From: Chromera velia
Taxonomy: Eukaryota; Sar; Chromeraceae
Assembly (NCBI GenBank): GCA_018398765.1
Contig: JAHBMJ010000617.1
Location: 1 to 42,335 of the forward strand
Length of the DNA: 42,335 nt
Direction: 5' to 3'
Numbering within the stretch: position 1 is the first letter of the stretch; every line of letters begins with the position of its first letter. Positions 1 through 13,003 of the stretch are shown here, piece after piece. The notes under the pieces are model-generated. The model saw nothing but the letters and a program-made list of their open reading frames with translations. It was not told the DNA's origin and made no database searches. The position numbers and the translations under genes are program-made.

Positions 1-2336
1 TGCCGCGACCCTTCTGCCTCTCTTGCCGTCGAGGGCAGGCTCGATATCATTTTGTACCCCTTCCTTACTTCCCCCTCCTTCCTACTCAAGGCTCGCCGCA
101 TCGGGGTCCCAGAGCAGAAGGCCTTCCCCGGCTGGCACACCGGCCGTCACTGCGTTGTTCCATGTGGTACGCTGCTACCTGTCCTTTCTGTCTGTTTAAC
201 ATGCATGCAGAGTCTCGCGCACCCGATCGAACCGCCACTCATTGAATGATCTACGCGATAGCCAGACAGCCAGAAACGACAAGCTCTCTTTCGGAAGAAA
301 ACGGCAGCATTGCAGACACATAGAGAGGCAAAGAGCGTCTTCTTGTATTTGGACGCTGTCGGAGGACCAGTCCAGACAGACCTAGACACGCTGGAGGTGT
401 TTGCAAGCCACGAAGGTGGTCGGCCTCTCGCAGACAAGCAAGCAACCAACAGCAAAGACAAGTGAAAGTGATCAGCCGACACCCATCTGGAAGATGGATA
501 CAGTTACAGAATCAAAAGGCATAAGACAAGCACTCTACTGGCCGTTTGAATTGCGATCTGCTTATAGGCGGCGGTCTCAATGAAGTCAAGCTCCTCGAAA
601 GTCCAAGCAACACCAAGCAACGTCTCCACCATCGGCTTTGGCGACCTCCAACATCTTCGGGCTCTCCACCCAAGGACAAAGGCAAAGTCTAGGATCAGAC
701 TCAAAAGAGATCTCCGAAAGAAGATTCCAGGCAGCTTGGGACGCAAGGGAACGCTGAATTCCCCTACTCACGGTCTTTGCCTGACCGTGCCCGTATCGTT
801 GCAATCGGTTTCCAACTGTTGCGCAAAGAGACAGATCTGATCTCCATATAGAAGGTGTATGAAAGTCGACACTCATCGAGCTGAGCGTTCACCACAATGC
901 TTTGTCCCTCCTGTCCGGCCACCTTATGGCGTCCAGACAGAAGGTAAAGCGAGGATAAGAACCTTAAGAAGATCTAGAGAAGGGACGTGAGCAATACTCA
1001 GTCAGGTGACAGTTCACAGAAGGTTTAGCTCTAGAGCGATCTGCTATTCCAATCAGCTGAGTTCATTCTATCATTGCACGGTTTCTGCTCAGTCCTCTTT
1101 CTGTTCCTCTCTCTCAGACTCTTGATCTATGCCAAACAGACATCAGACTCAAACGATGCTATCCGTTGCTCGAGTGACATGTTGCATGCTTGAATACAAA
1201 GGTCAGACTCGATTTCAACGACTTTGATCGACGCGCGCGACACGTACATACATGCAAGTCGATTGCGTATACACATGGCGGTGGAGTATGGCGTCGGCAC
1301 GCGGGCTTATTCAGATACAGCGCATGCAAGGGTCCAGAGGGTGGCGCCACAGGATAGGACTCCACACCTCACTCTTAACCTTCCATCCATCTACGCAATA
1401 AAACAACACCCCTGGCTACATAATAGCCTACATTGCCACACGCTAAGTTTTATTCGATCGATCACTCGTCTCTTTGGTGGTCTAGTACAAATAATTCTCT
1501 ACATAATATTTGTAGCATAATTTGCTGTACAGAATAAATTAATTAAAAAATTATATATAGAGGTTCTCTTTTTAAGAACGTAATACTCTCTAGCCGCGCG
1601 TCTAGCATACTCCAGAACGTACTCTGTATGCTAGACGCCGCTAAGACGCCTTACACAGGCCGATTCAAGTTGCAAAGTTGCATAATCATGGTACTTTAAT
1701 AGTATATAACTTTAAATTGACCTAGAAATTGATGATAATGCATATGTGCACATCATCATGATAGTAGGCTTTCAGAGCCGCTTTCTGCATGATTGTTTTT
1801 TGTGCTTGAATCGATGAAAGAGCCTGATGACTCGGTAGGATCCCGCTGTCAGGCCACTTCTTGGCTAGCTTCTTGGAGACTTCTAGGGAGACTTGGACGG
1901 CTGAAAGCGATGGAAGAACACATAACCGATTCAAGGATGAGAAAAAAATGCTGACGGGCTCACACTTGCCTTGCCTGTCGTTTTATTCATGCAACCCCTC
2001 GCGAACATACATTATGGCTAGAGCGATTTTCGGACCTCACGCATGTTCTCTTGATCTCTCCCTGCCTGTTTTGCCCTTAATCATACAGATCCTCTTGTTC
2101 AATTTCTCCAGCGGCTGAAACCACTACAGAAATGGAGGGAGACAGGAGGGGGGAACAGGTAAGTGAGCAGGTGACTGACTGACTGACTGACTGACTGAAT
2201 CACCCATTAGCGCAGTGGCACAGGTCCAGAAAGGAGACGAACAATAGTGCAACAAAAAAAAGAGTCATGAACTTAGGTAGTCAGTCGAAGCATGCGAAAG
2301 GTCTCGACAGACTGCAATTAAAACGATTTGAGTCGA
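1..2336. other. Intergenic or unassigned stretch, no gene called
   Basis: No reading frame here has convincing protein-like composition. Frame +1 is open from the first base to about 249 and could be the tail of an exon cut by the window edge, but it matches no family I know and has no splice site I can defend. The stretch also holds an AT-rich patch (about 1480-1740) with a perfect hairpin, and a short GACT tandem run at about 2172-2196. The right end is the 3' flank of the zinc-finger gene that reads leftwards and stops at 2337. Confidence 0.5.
1598..1638. repeat. Perfect 13-bp inverted repeat (hairpin)
   Basis: Arms GCGTCTAGCATAC (1598-1610) and GTATGCTAGACGC (1626-1638) are exact reverse complements around a 15-nt loop. 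The local context is AT-rich while the stem is mixed in composition, so this is unlikely to be a chance effect of base bias. There is no downstream T-run or neighbouring gene end that would make it a terminator. It may be a relic of a small inverted-repeat element. Confidence 0.6.
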
Positions 2337-3073
2337 TCAAAAGTGTAGAAGCCTGCGTGTGTGCCGTCCCCACTCTTCCACAGCCTCCCCGGGTTTCCTC
2401 AGCCCATTTCCTGCAAACACAACCCACCGAAGAACCCCAAAGTGCCCACTGCTGCTGCTGCGTCCTCCTGACCCCGACTGTTGCTGCACATGATGAGCCT
2501 GCTGCTGCTGGTGCAGAGACGGCCACCGTCTCCACGCTGCCGACTCGATCAAATCATTCCCAATTCTCTCTGAGGCCTTTCCCTCCCCTTCCTCCTCCCA
2601 CAGAGATCCTGGAGAGGAGGAAGAGGAGGAGGCAGAACCAGACCCCCCCCCAGGGTCCGCAAGCACAAGCACAACGTCACCTACCTCCATTCCTTCACGG
2701 ACGGCGGCGCCCACGGGTTCATACTCTGCCTCTTCGCACGCGCGCGCCGCCACTTCCCCAAGGCACCGTCCCACTACCCGTCCTGGTCTCTGCATCTCTC
2801 CCTGCCCCTCCCCAGCCCTCTCTCCTACTTTCTCAGCATAAGCGAGAGAAGACATCTCGACCTCCACCCAGGTCCAGCCTCTTCTTTGCAGATGGTGGAG
2901 GAACATCACATGACTCTCCAACTCCTCTGCAGAGTCAAACCCTGGGACGTGGAGTCTCCGTCCTTCGGCGGGGTTTGGGTACAGAAAGAATCTGCACACA
3001 CACACGCACACGCACACGCACATACACACACGCACACACGCACACACACACACACACTTGAACACCTACACTT

Positions 3074-3118
<45 letters not shown>

Positions 3119-3166
3119 CACACACACACACAGACAGACACACACAGACAGACAGACAGACACACA

Positions 3167-3209
<43 letters not shown>

Positions 3210-5775
3210 GCATTCAGAAAAGAAGGAAGAAGGAATCGCATTGTTTCAGATGCTGCCCGCCATGCGAAGGAGAGAAAGAGTTGTTGGAGGACAAGGGGAG
3301 AGAAGGAATAAGGGACAGGGACACCCTGAGCCAATCGGAATGCAAACAGACTGAATAAAGAAACGGGAGGCAGAGAAGTAAATTTGAGGCGACATTCACA
3401 CGCAACAACGCGGCAGCAGAGAGCCAAACGAGGGCACCCATGAACACATTCAGAAAAGCAGGCACATTCTTTTCCTCTCTCTTTCTCTCTCCCTCATGCA
3501 GACATAGAGAAAAGACTGTTGAGAGAGAGCGGAACTGTCATTCTTGTTTCCCCTACCGGTCGCGCAAACAACCAAATGTCACGACGGCAATAGACAGAAG
3601 AACATTTGCAAAACGAGCAAGCTCTACAGATCACTCCACGATCTGACGAACCAACCTGCCATCTCTCGGAATCAGAAGTTCCCTCCCGTCCCCTGCCCCC
3701 CCCGATATCTCCTCCTGAAGGAATTCCTCCAGTTCATCCAACGCTGATGGATCTCTGTGGGTCAAAATTCCCCACCCAAAACCGTCCACAACAAGAGGCG
3801 TCACTCGAAGAGCGGACCGGAGAACAGACACACCCCGACCCCGTCTCCGTTGCATGGGACGACGATACTCACCCACAGGTCTACTCTCTCCCTCCTCCTG
3901 CTGCTGCTGTTTCTTTCGGTCTTCCGCTTCTGGCGGAATTAGGCGGGAGAATTTCTCTACACTTTCCTGTGCATCGTTTGATCGAACCGCTCTTGCACCA
4001 GGACCACTCCCAAGACTAGGTCTTCCTTCTGATCCTAGATCGGATCCTCCTACCGATGCAGGCATAGACCTACCCTGAATAAGACCTCTTATCCCCCCCT
4101 CCCCCTTTTCCCTTAGATCCCTGGACTGGGAAAGCTTTGGGGAGCAAGGCGGACGGGTTTCTGCGGCACTCTCTGTGACCCTCCTGGACCCCGGCTGTGT
4201 GGCTTTCTTCTGGGGGGGGGTTGACATTCTTTCCCCATGATCTTCCAGGCCACCTGTGAACGACAGGGGGGGGGACATCGCCGCTTCTCCCCTTTCTTCC
4301 TCCCACCCCCCATTTACCCAAGCCTGCCTTCGGATCCCTTCCGTTAGTGACACCACCTCTTCACTGTCCCTTTCAGCAACACACTCGGGAAGGGGGTGGT
4401 GGGATAATCGTCTCTCTAGTATTGCCGAGGGAGGCATGCCCCCAGCTGCTGAATCTGAGGCTTTGGCTGCGTTTGCGGCTGATTTCTCCACCAAGTGTAG
4501 ATCACTACAGGCGTTCGGATTGGGACAGGAGGGACCCTCCGTACACATTCTTAGTTTTCTCCCGCCCCCCTTTCCCCCCTTTTCAGAAGAACCTAACTTC
4601 TCCCTCACTGCCGCAATCTTCGCTGCAGAGTTCTGCAAATGGTTGCTGGCAATCTTGCTCCCGTCAGACAGCTGCAAGACGACATGCAAAAACCAACACA
4701 AAGGGTCGGAACAGACTTGCACTTTTGGACAGGGGGAACGACGACCATTCGGGTGCTCCTTCTGGCAGCTGAAGTTTAGACACTTCTTTTTAAAGGAGCA
4801 AAGAAGCGACTCGTCGAGTTCTCTTTGTTTGTCTCTCATCGACGAGAGAACGTGTAAATACCGACACCGATCCCCATGCGGGCAGCCGCCCTCGGACTCA
4901 CAGTCTTTAATACAGTACTCAGAATAAGGCTGTTCCTCTAGATCGTTCTGCAGACATGCGCGGACTGCAGAGGCTTTCCCTGCTGTGTTCTTCAGCTTGT
5001 TGCTGGGAATCGTGCCCCCGTTTTTGGGGTGGAGGGTGACATGGAAATTCGAACAAAGAGGGTCAGAACACGCCGCCACTCTTGGACAGAGGGGGCGGAG
5101 ACCCTCGGGGTGTCGCTTCTGGCATGAGATCTTCTGACAGCCTCTTCCTGAGGAGCACTCGGTCTGAGAGTCTCGGACGGACCACACAAGACGTCCTTCA
5201 TCCTTCCCACTCTCGACCTCGGACACGGGTCTAACAGGGGAGGAAGTCCTCCTCGGAACTGCCCTCTCTCCAGTCTCAGGCTTCTGTCTACTCTCAGTCG
5301 CATCCCCCGGTGTGTACCCGAACCCACAACTTTGGGCTCTCAGGAAAAGGGTCAGGAAGCCGGCTTGGCCCTCCATGTAGAAGAGCTGGGGGTACATCGC
5401 GAAAAAGATTTTGTGTTTGACGTCCGCGACAGGAGGCTTTCCGACCCCTGCGCCGACCTGTGCCATCCGGGCACTCCCCCCATACTTTTTTAGCAACTGC
5501 TCTGTGGCTTTGAGGTAAGCTTCTACGTCTTTCACCACTACTGACGAAGAGGTTGGCAGAGGGACGTTCAGGCCGAGAGTGATTCGGGGTCCGTGCCCTT
5601 CAATTCTGAAGTGCACAGGGTACTCTGAAAACAACTCAGAGATTCGAACCCCTGAAACTGGAGGTCTGCCGAGGTTTATCCCAACGGCTGACATCAGCAC
5701 TTCCCCCCCATTCTCCTCCAGGAGTTTCTGAGTGTCTCTAAGGTACTGACGCACCTCCGGGGTTTCCTCCACCAT
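2337..5775 (-). CDS. LOTUS-like / Nab2-type CCCH zinc-finger RNA-binding protein (two exons)
   Basis: Exon 1 is 5775-3656 and exon 2 is 2991-2337 (phase 2 intron, donor GTTGGT, acceptor GTGTGCAG), giving 924 residues. An in-frame TAA lies two codons before the ATG. Residues 8-70 and 83-145 are two related modules resembling OST-HTH/LOTUS winged helices (GG turn, LF..YP..F pattern). Six CCCH fingers follow, with C-x5-C-x4/5-C-x3-H spacing as in Nab2/ZC3H14: C207/C213/C218/H222, C230-H245, C292-H308, C326-H341, C349-H364 and C411-H427. Fingers 1-2 and 4-5, each with a following helix, are duplicated copies. The C-terminal half is low complexity until a conserved-looking block that spans the splice junction. 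A role in RNA or poly(A) binding is inferred from the domains. The LOTUS assignment is tentative. The gene diverges from the DUF2358 gene. The far C-terminus (polyQ, then about 60 residues) could hold a further intron. Confidence 0.82.
2992..3655 (-). other. Microsatellite-filled intron of the zinc-finger gene
   Basis: The intron runs from donor GTTGGT to an acceptor whose upstream tract is the microsatellite itself: on the coding strand a long (CT)n block passes into (GT)n that ends directly in GTGTGCAG. Splicing here restores one long frame: exon 1 otherwise ends seven residues later at a TGA, while exon 2 is open but lacks a credible start. The phase (2) matches on both sides. Confidence 0.75.
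2995..3209. repeat. Composite CA/GA microsatellite
   Basis: On the + strand this is (CA)n with CGCA variants, then CAGA units, then (CA)n and a terminal (GA)n run. It lies wholly inside the zinc-finger gene's intron. Apparent open frames through it on both strands are artefacts of the dinucleotide period. Confidence 0.97.
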
Positions 5776-6392
5776 CGTTTAATTCTTATCGGCACGCTCA
5801 GATCTCGAAGAACAATCACACAGACAGCCCCTATGGCGAGCACACTGGTACCTTCCTGAGATTGGTGAAGTCGGAGCAAATTGATGGTGAATGAGAAGGG
5901 GGATCGAGGCTTTAAAAGAAGGGAGACGGCAAGACAGAGCGGGCGAAGACACCGAGTTAACTTTACTTGGCCGTCTCGAATTAAGCTTGGTGCATGGAGC
6001 CCTGAATGGCCATGGCATGCCCGAGCTACATGCACCCCGCGCGTGGCCCCCAAACACGCGTACGCGCAAGAGTCTTTGACGGACGTCTCCGCGACGCGTC
6101 TCTGCATGATGATTGAGTCTGGTCTCAAGGCCAAGATCGGGCGCATGGACGAAGTGTATTGACACCTATACGTTCTCCGGGTGGCCTTGCAGGAAGTTCC
6201 CATTACCAGGCTGTTAGAGTTCTAAGGGTGGGGCTGTTGGTTGATGCCGTGCTCAAGCTGTACCATGAAAAATCTGCAAACGCGACAGAAGAGTCGCGCT
6301 GTCTCCTTCTGCTGAGGTACTACTACCTCTCGCCTTTCATTCTTGCAGGTCGGCGTATTTCCTCTCCCTATTCCGCAATCATCGCCTATACC
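5776..6392. promoter_or_regulatory. Shared intergenic region between divergent genes
   Basis: This 617-bp stretch separates the start codons of the zinc-finger gene (-) and the DUF2358 gene (+), so both promoters and 5' UTRs must lie within it unless upstream non-coding exons exist. I see no TATA box that I can assign. It carries several ATGC-rich palindromic hexamers (GCATGC, CATGCATG-like), but these recur across the whole window and are not specific evidence. Confidence 0.5.
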
Positions 6393-8418
<2,026 letters not shown>

Positions 8419-9394
8419 ATGAGGAAACAAATGGCGATGTACTTGCAGACTAAGTTGCAGTCAGGGTATACGTACTTGAAAGTGTCTGGAGGTGTCAAAA
8501 AGTAATTCCAACAGCAAGGAAGTGCAGGAGTAGCAGTATGGAGTAGTTAGTAGTAGTTTTGGTGAGTCATGTTTTGATTAAATCGTAAAAGTAGACTTGA
8601 TTGTTCTGTGTTTTTTTAAATTTGTATGGGAAAAAAAAAAAAATCCTTGAAATATTCTTAAAGTACGTAAAAATATCCGTGTTTCAAAAAAATAAGAACT
8701 ATTCGAGCTAAGTTCAGAAAATGTATGTAGGCAGTAAATTTATGTGTAATGTATGTATAGTGATTAGTAGTGATTAGTGATTAGTGATTATTAGTGATTT
8801 ATTGGTGATAACTGTTTCTAAGAGGTTAGTGAGTTTTTCAAAATACTTGAAGCATACAAGTAGAATCATGCAGGAAACAACAATTAAAAAAGCGTAAGAA
8901 GACATAAAAAATGCTAGCTATACAGTGATCTATGTATGTAGGCCGTCAGACACCGTCAGAACACCGGCTGTTAAGGTTCGTGAAGGTTCATAATAGTCTA
9001 GCTTATTTTTTTCTCTGACTGTCGAAACTATAATCAGGGTCGCTTAGGGCCGAGCCGGGCGGAGCCATGCCGAGCCACATGCAAATTAAAGGGTAGTCTT
9101 TTTTTTCATGCCGTTTTAATTTTGGAAGAGTTCGCCGTCTCCTCCGTCTCTCTGAACTTAGAGTGTGAAGGAAGAGTTTCCATATGTTTCCATCTCTGCC
9201 CTGCTCACCCTGGCAAGAAGGGCATTACAATTGAAAAACCTTTCTGTCGGCGACTCATGCAGAGTCTGTGTGTACTTCTGTGCGCTCTTCTTCCTGTTTC
9301 GTTGTCGTTGCGCGTTCTTTGAATTGACCCTTTCACTCTTGTTTGTTTTGAAGCTCTCCGTCTGTGTTTACTGTTGTACTCAGCAGCAGTCGTA
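8419..9394. other. AT-rich intergenic spacer
   Basis: No coding sequence seen. The first part is the 3' flank of the DUF2358 gene. The middle (8560-8960) is strongly AT-rich with poly-A runs and a TAGTGATT tandem. Around 9046-9080 there is a small GC-rich island with repeated GCCGAGCC-like octamers. The last 270 bases are pyrimidine-rich and form the probable promoter and 5' UTR of formate dehydrogenase. Confidence 0.6.
8757..8802. repeat. Short TAGTGATT-type tandem repeat
   Basis: About five imperfect copies of a 7-8 bp unit containing TAGTGAT lie head to tail. The unit does not match a canonical telomere repeat. Confidence 0.8.
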
Positions 9395-10681
9395 ATGCTT
9401 CGCCGACTCTCGCTCAAGAGTACCAGAGCGGCCATGTCGGCTTTCAACTCCAAAGCCTTCCACACCAACGCGTCGAAGAACGCGAAGGTGGTTATGGCTC
9501 TGTATGACGACCCGGTTACAGGTTACCCTCACAAGTATGCTCGTGACAGCATCCCTGAGATCAAGACCTACGCTGATGGCCAAACCGCCCCTACCCCGCA
9601 GGCGATTGACTTCACGCCGGGTGAGCTGCTTGGCTCGGTCAGCGGCGAGCTCGGTCTCCGAAAGTTTCTGGAGGAACGCGGCCATTCACTGGTGGTCACG
9701 TCTGACAAAGATGGCAAAGACTCCGTCCTAGAGCGCGAGATGAAAGATGCAGAGATTGTGATTTCACAACCATTCTGGCCGGCCTACATCACGGCTGACC
9801 GCATTGCGAACTCCCCCAACCTGAAACTCGCTGTGACTGCCGGGATCGGATCAGACCACGTCGACTTGGAGGCCGCCTGCGCTCGCGGCATCACCGTAGC
9901 TGAGGTCACGTTTTGCAACAGCATCAGCGTGGCTGAGCACGTGGTCATGATGATCCTCAGTCTTGTGCGTAACTACATTCCGAGCTACAAGCAGGTGGTA
10001 GAGGGAGGTTGGAACATTGCGGACTGTGTGCAGCGTGCGTACGACGTGGAGGGCATGAACGTCGGCACTGTGGCTGCCGGTCGAATTGGCCTCGCGGTGC
10101 TCCGTCGCCTGCACCCATTCGATGTGAAGCTGCACTACACCGATCGACACCGTCTCCCGGAGAGCGTCGAGAAAGAGCTCAATCTGACCTACCACAAAGA
10201 CGTGCGTGAGATGGTCAAGCAGATGGACGTTGTGACTATCAACTGCCCACTGCACCCTGAGACCGAGAATCTGTTCGATGAAAACCTCATCAGCAGCATG
10301 AAACGAGGGGCCTACATCGTCAACACCGCACGAGGCAAGATTGTGAACCGAGATGCCGTCAAGCGTGCCCTCGAGAGCGGCCATCTGGCCGGCTACGCAG
10401 GGGACGTCTGGTTCCCCCAACCCGCCCCTCGCGACCACCCCTGGCGCAGCATGCCCTTCCACGCCATGACCCCCCACACATCCGGCACCACCCTCTCGGC
10501 ACAGGCACGTTACGCAGCGGGGGTGCGAGAGATCCTCGAATGCTACTTTGACAACAAGCCGATCCGACAAGAGTACCTGATTGCTCAGAACGGCAAACTG
10601 GCGGGTGTGGGTGCGCACAGTTACAGCGAGGGGAACGCGACGGGAGGGTCTGAAGAGGCCGAAAGGTTCAAGAAGAAGTAA
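9395..10681 (+). CDS. FDH: NAD+-dependent formate dehydrogenase, mitochondrial, bacterial-type
   Basis: This single-exon gene encodes 428 residues. It oxidises formate to CO2 with reduction of NAD+ (D-2-hydroxyacid dehydrogenase family). The first ~27 residues (MLRRLSLKSTRAAMSAF...) are Arg/Ser/Ala-rich without acids, a typical mitochondrial presequence. Catalytic and binding residues are all present: the PFWPAYIT substrate loop (126-133), N175, R313, Q342 and H361; the Rossmann motif VAAGRIG (226-232); and D250, which selects NAD+ over NADP+. The C-terminus carries the GAHSYSxGNATGGSEEA tail (407-422), which I recall from proteobacterial enzymes and not from plant FDH. With no intron in an otherwise intron-bearing neighbourhood, this suggests transfer from a bacterium plus addition of a targeting leader. 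The start is the first ATG in frame. Confidence 0.96.
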   Translation: MLRRLSLKSTRAAMSAFNSKAFHTNASKNAKVVMALYDDPVTGYPHKYARDSIPEIKTYADGQTAPTPQAIDFTPGELLGSVSGELGLRKFLEERGHSLVVTSDKDGKDSVLEREMKDAEIVISQPFWPAYITADRIANSPNLKLAVTAGIGSDHVDLEAACARGITVAEVTFCNSISVAEHVVMMILSLVRNYIPSYKQVVEGGWNIADCVQRAYDVEGMNVGTVAAGRIGLAVLRRLHPFDVKLHYTDRHRLPESVEKELNLTYHKDVREMVKQMDVVTINCPLHPETENLFDENLISSMKRGAYIVNTARGKIVNRDAVKRALESGHLAGYAGDVWFPQPAPRDHPWRSMPFHAMTPHTSGTTLSAQARYAAGVREILECYFDNKPIRQEYLIAQNGKLAGVGAHSYSEGNATGGSEEAERFKKK

Positions 10682-10916
10682 AGGGAGGGGGAGGGGATCG
10701 AGGGGTTTGTTTGTACATTAGGTGCATGAATTTACTCCTAGTTGTTTTCTCTTTCTCGCCTGATTTCGTTTCTGTATCTATCGAGTGCATGCATGAGAGG
10801 GGTCCGTAGGGAGGAACTTCCTTCCACCAGCCAAGAGAGGAGTCGTTGCCTTCCCTTCCCTCTCTTGTCGCTTCGGGCCCTGAAATTCTTCGTGCTTGTC
10901 CTGCCCCTTGATGCAC

Positions 10917-10917
<1 letters not shown>

Positions 10918-10965
<48 letters not shown>

Positions 10966-10967
10966 TG
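10918..10967. repeat. (CT)n(GT)n microsatellite
   Basis: A CT dinucleotide run of about 30 bases passes directly into a GT run of about 20 bases. It lies in the 3' flank of formate dehydrogenase. Confidence 0.97.
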
Positions 10968-11283
10968 TTCGTTCGTGTATGTGTGTGAGTAAGTGTAGGT
11001 TGAGAACATTCTCGCCCTTCCGGTTCGCAACATGTTCTTCTGTCTGAGCCGTCTTGGGTCTCGTCGCCAATCTAAGGGTACAGAGCTGGTGGCAGATCCT
11101 GACCCTCGAGATGTTGGGCTCTGTGCTTGCAACAGCAGTTGTGTTTGCGTGCATGTCATTAGAGGCAGGGGAGAGAAGAAGGAGGCAGAGGCAGAGAAGA
11201 GTGGTTCAACTTTCGCTTGTGCACCTCCTCAAGCAGAACGGCTGAAGAGACTGCATTCTCTGTCTTTTGCTCTTTTTGCATGA

Positions 11284-11392
11284 TGGGTGAGTGAGTAAGT
11301 GAGTGAGTGAGTAAGTGACTGACTGACTGACTGACTGCTGACTGACTGACTGGCTTACAGACTGACGGACTGACTGACTGACAGACACTGTC
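11284..11392. repeat. GTGA / GACT tetranucleotide repeat
   Basis: GTGAGTGA-type units change to GACTGACT-type units with a few interruptions. It is a shorter relative of the large tetranucleotide array at 33.4-35.0 kb. Confidence 0.9.
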
Positions 11393-12592
11393 AGCCGTAC
11401 GTCTACTGTTTGCCTCACCGGGAGACGGATTGAGTGAAAGATTGACAGGCAGCGTCTCTTCTGTTTGTTGGGTCTCGATAAAAGGGCATTCATTTTCTGT
11501 CTGTTTCTTTCCTTTCGTTTGATTGGTTGAATTTTCTCTTCATGCAGTGGCTTTTCTCCCCTGTTCTCTCTTTTCCTCCGTCTGTTCATTGGGCGGTGTA
11601 CGTTTGCGGTCTTGGAAATGGAATCCTGTTGAGAGTGCGCGTCTGCCTGCTTTGAGTGAGCCTTTTCTTTCTTTCGCAACAGCAGCTCATAAAAAGTGAG
11701 CGAGAAAGATCGAGGGAGACGCGGCAGAAAGGACACAGCATGATCGGCAGGCGCACCCCATGGAAATGATTTTTCGCATCTTATATTTTTCTGTTGACTT
11801 ATCCTGTTTTTCTTCCTTCTGTCTCCCCCACCACGTACCTCTCCGTCCTTGTAATTGTACTTTCATTTGGACAAACTTTCTTTTGCAAGAATTTCACTTT
11901 TCTTTTTGTAGCGGCGCTGCATGGATCAATGGAAATGGTTGCGTCATTGCACTGCAGCTTGGAGTATGTCATAGACTCATAGTTATTTATAGTTTGTCAG
12001 TTTCTGTTTGAGAATCCTGACTTGCGTATGAGGTCAAACCAGTGCGTAAAGAATCGTTTATGCATCTTTCTGTTTTGCTTTCCCTCAGCGCTTGCTGCTT
12101 GGCGTATTACCCAAATGGCCGGGCTAGCAAATGGAGAGCGATTTGTTGGATCTTAGGTTGGATCGAAGCCTGAATCGAAACACTAACCGTATAATTAACA
12201 TTAATTGACACATCAAAGAAAAAATCGAATACAGCTTGTATGGAAGCTGAGATGGTAATGATTTAGCACATATATATCAGGCTTAAATGCTTTAACTAGC
12301 AGCGTTATTAGCTATATGATGGCCAGATCTATATCAAACATGTTTAATGGTCATATTAGTGGTCCTAGGTACTATATATTATTGTAAGTATGAATTGAAT
12401 CTAGAATTGAATTGAATTGAATTGAGGCAGTTCTAGGGCATGCAGTCAAAAAAAAAAAAAAATGGGTTTTAAATTTTTGATTTTTTTTTTTTTTAATGAC
12501 TCGACGTAAACTTTTATCTAGCTAGTTAGTAGTTATCTAGCCTTCAATCTTTCCTCTACGACTTGAGCTCTAGCCATATAAGTTTAATACGG

Positions 12593-12990
12593 TACTACCA
12601 TGGGCGACATAAGTTTTGTATACTCATCTTTTGACCTCTCTAGCGCCAATGAAATATAACAAGAAGTAAACATTTATACAATTAAATTAGTAAGCTATAA
12701 CAGTTTCAATCAGGTGTTAATTAGGGGTTGTGGGGAGAATGTGTCTCAAGTATAAGTAAACTTATTTTTTCTGAAGTGACCGATCGACCAAGCCTATAAA
12801 AAGTAAGACATAAATTTATAATTCAATCTAGCTTTGCCAATTGAGGACGTATAAAGCCAATTACTTTAAAGTAATACTTTATGCTGTATCTACTTCTATT
12901 CTAGCCTGCTTGATCCAGTGTCGACTTCAAAAACGAATCTTCGCCAACTCCACAAAAAAATATACAATACTTTTGTCGCCCATGGTAGTA
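12593..12990. mobile_element. Putative non-autonomous TIR element (about 0.4 kb)
   Basis: A 30-bp terminal inverted repeat: TACTACCATGGGCGAC plus 14 more bases at 12593-12622 recurs in reverse complement at 12961-12990 with 28 of 30 matches. The 340-bp interior is AT-rich and has no open frame. There is no clear target-site duplication at the ends, so the true termini may be a few bases off. The size and lack of coding are MITE-like; the superfamily is unknown. Confidence 0.6.
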
Positions 12991-13003
12991 TGACTAGCTT
13001 TAT

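Larger units (their letters stand above)
10682..12592. other. Intergenic spacer downstream of formate dehydrogenase
   Basis: No gene supported. The first kilobase is pyrimidine-rich with two microsatellites. A leftward open frame at 11206-11736 is built from the GACT/GTGA repeat and low-complexity Ser/Lys/Arg codons, so it is not called. From about 11980 the composition turns AT-rich and leads into the transposon-debris region; a (GAATT)n run lies at about 12395-12425. Confidence 0.55.

Noticed and set aside
1-249. Open frame at the left edge as the end of an upstream gene
   Set aside because: Open from the first base but too short, with no recognisable motif or defensible splice site; noted only as a possibility.
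2267-3061. Plus-strand frame of 264 codons
   Set aside because: It is antisense to exon 2 of the zinc-finger gene, is Pro/Thr/His low complexity and ends in the CA repeat.
9851-10618. Minus-strand frame of 255 codons
   Set aside because: Exact antisense shadow of formate dehydrogenase in GC-rich coding DNA.
11206-11736. Minus-strand frame of 176 codons
   Set aside because: Half is the GACT/GTGA repeat (Ser-Val-Ser-Gln), and the rest is low complexity with no domain.
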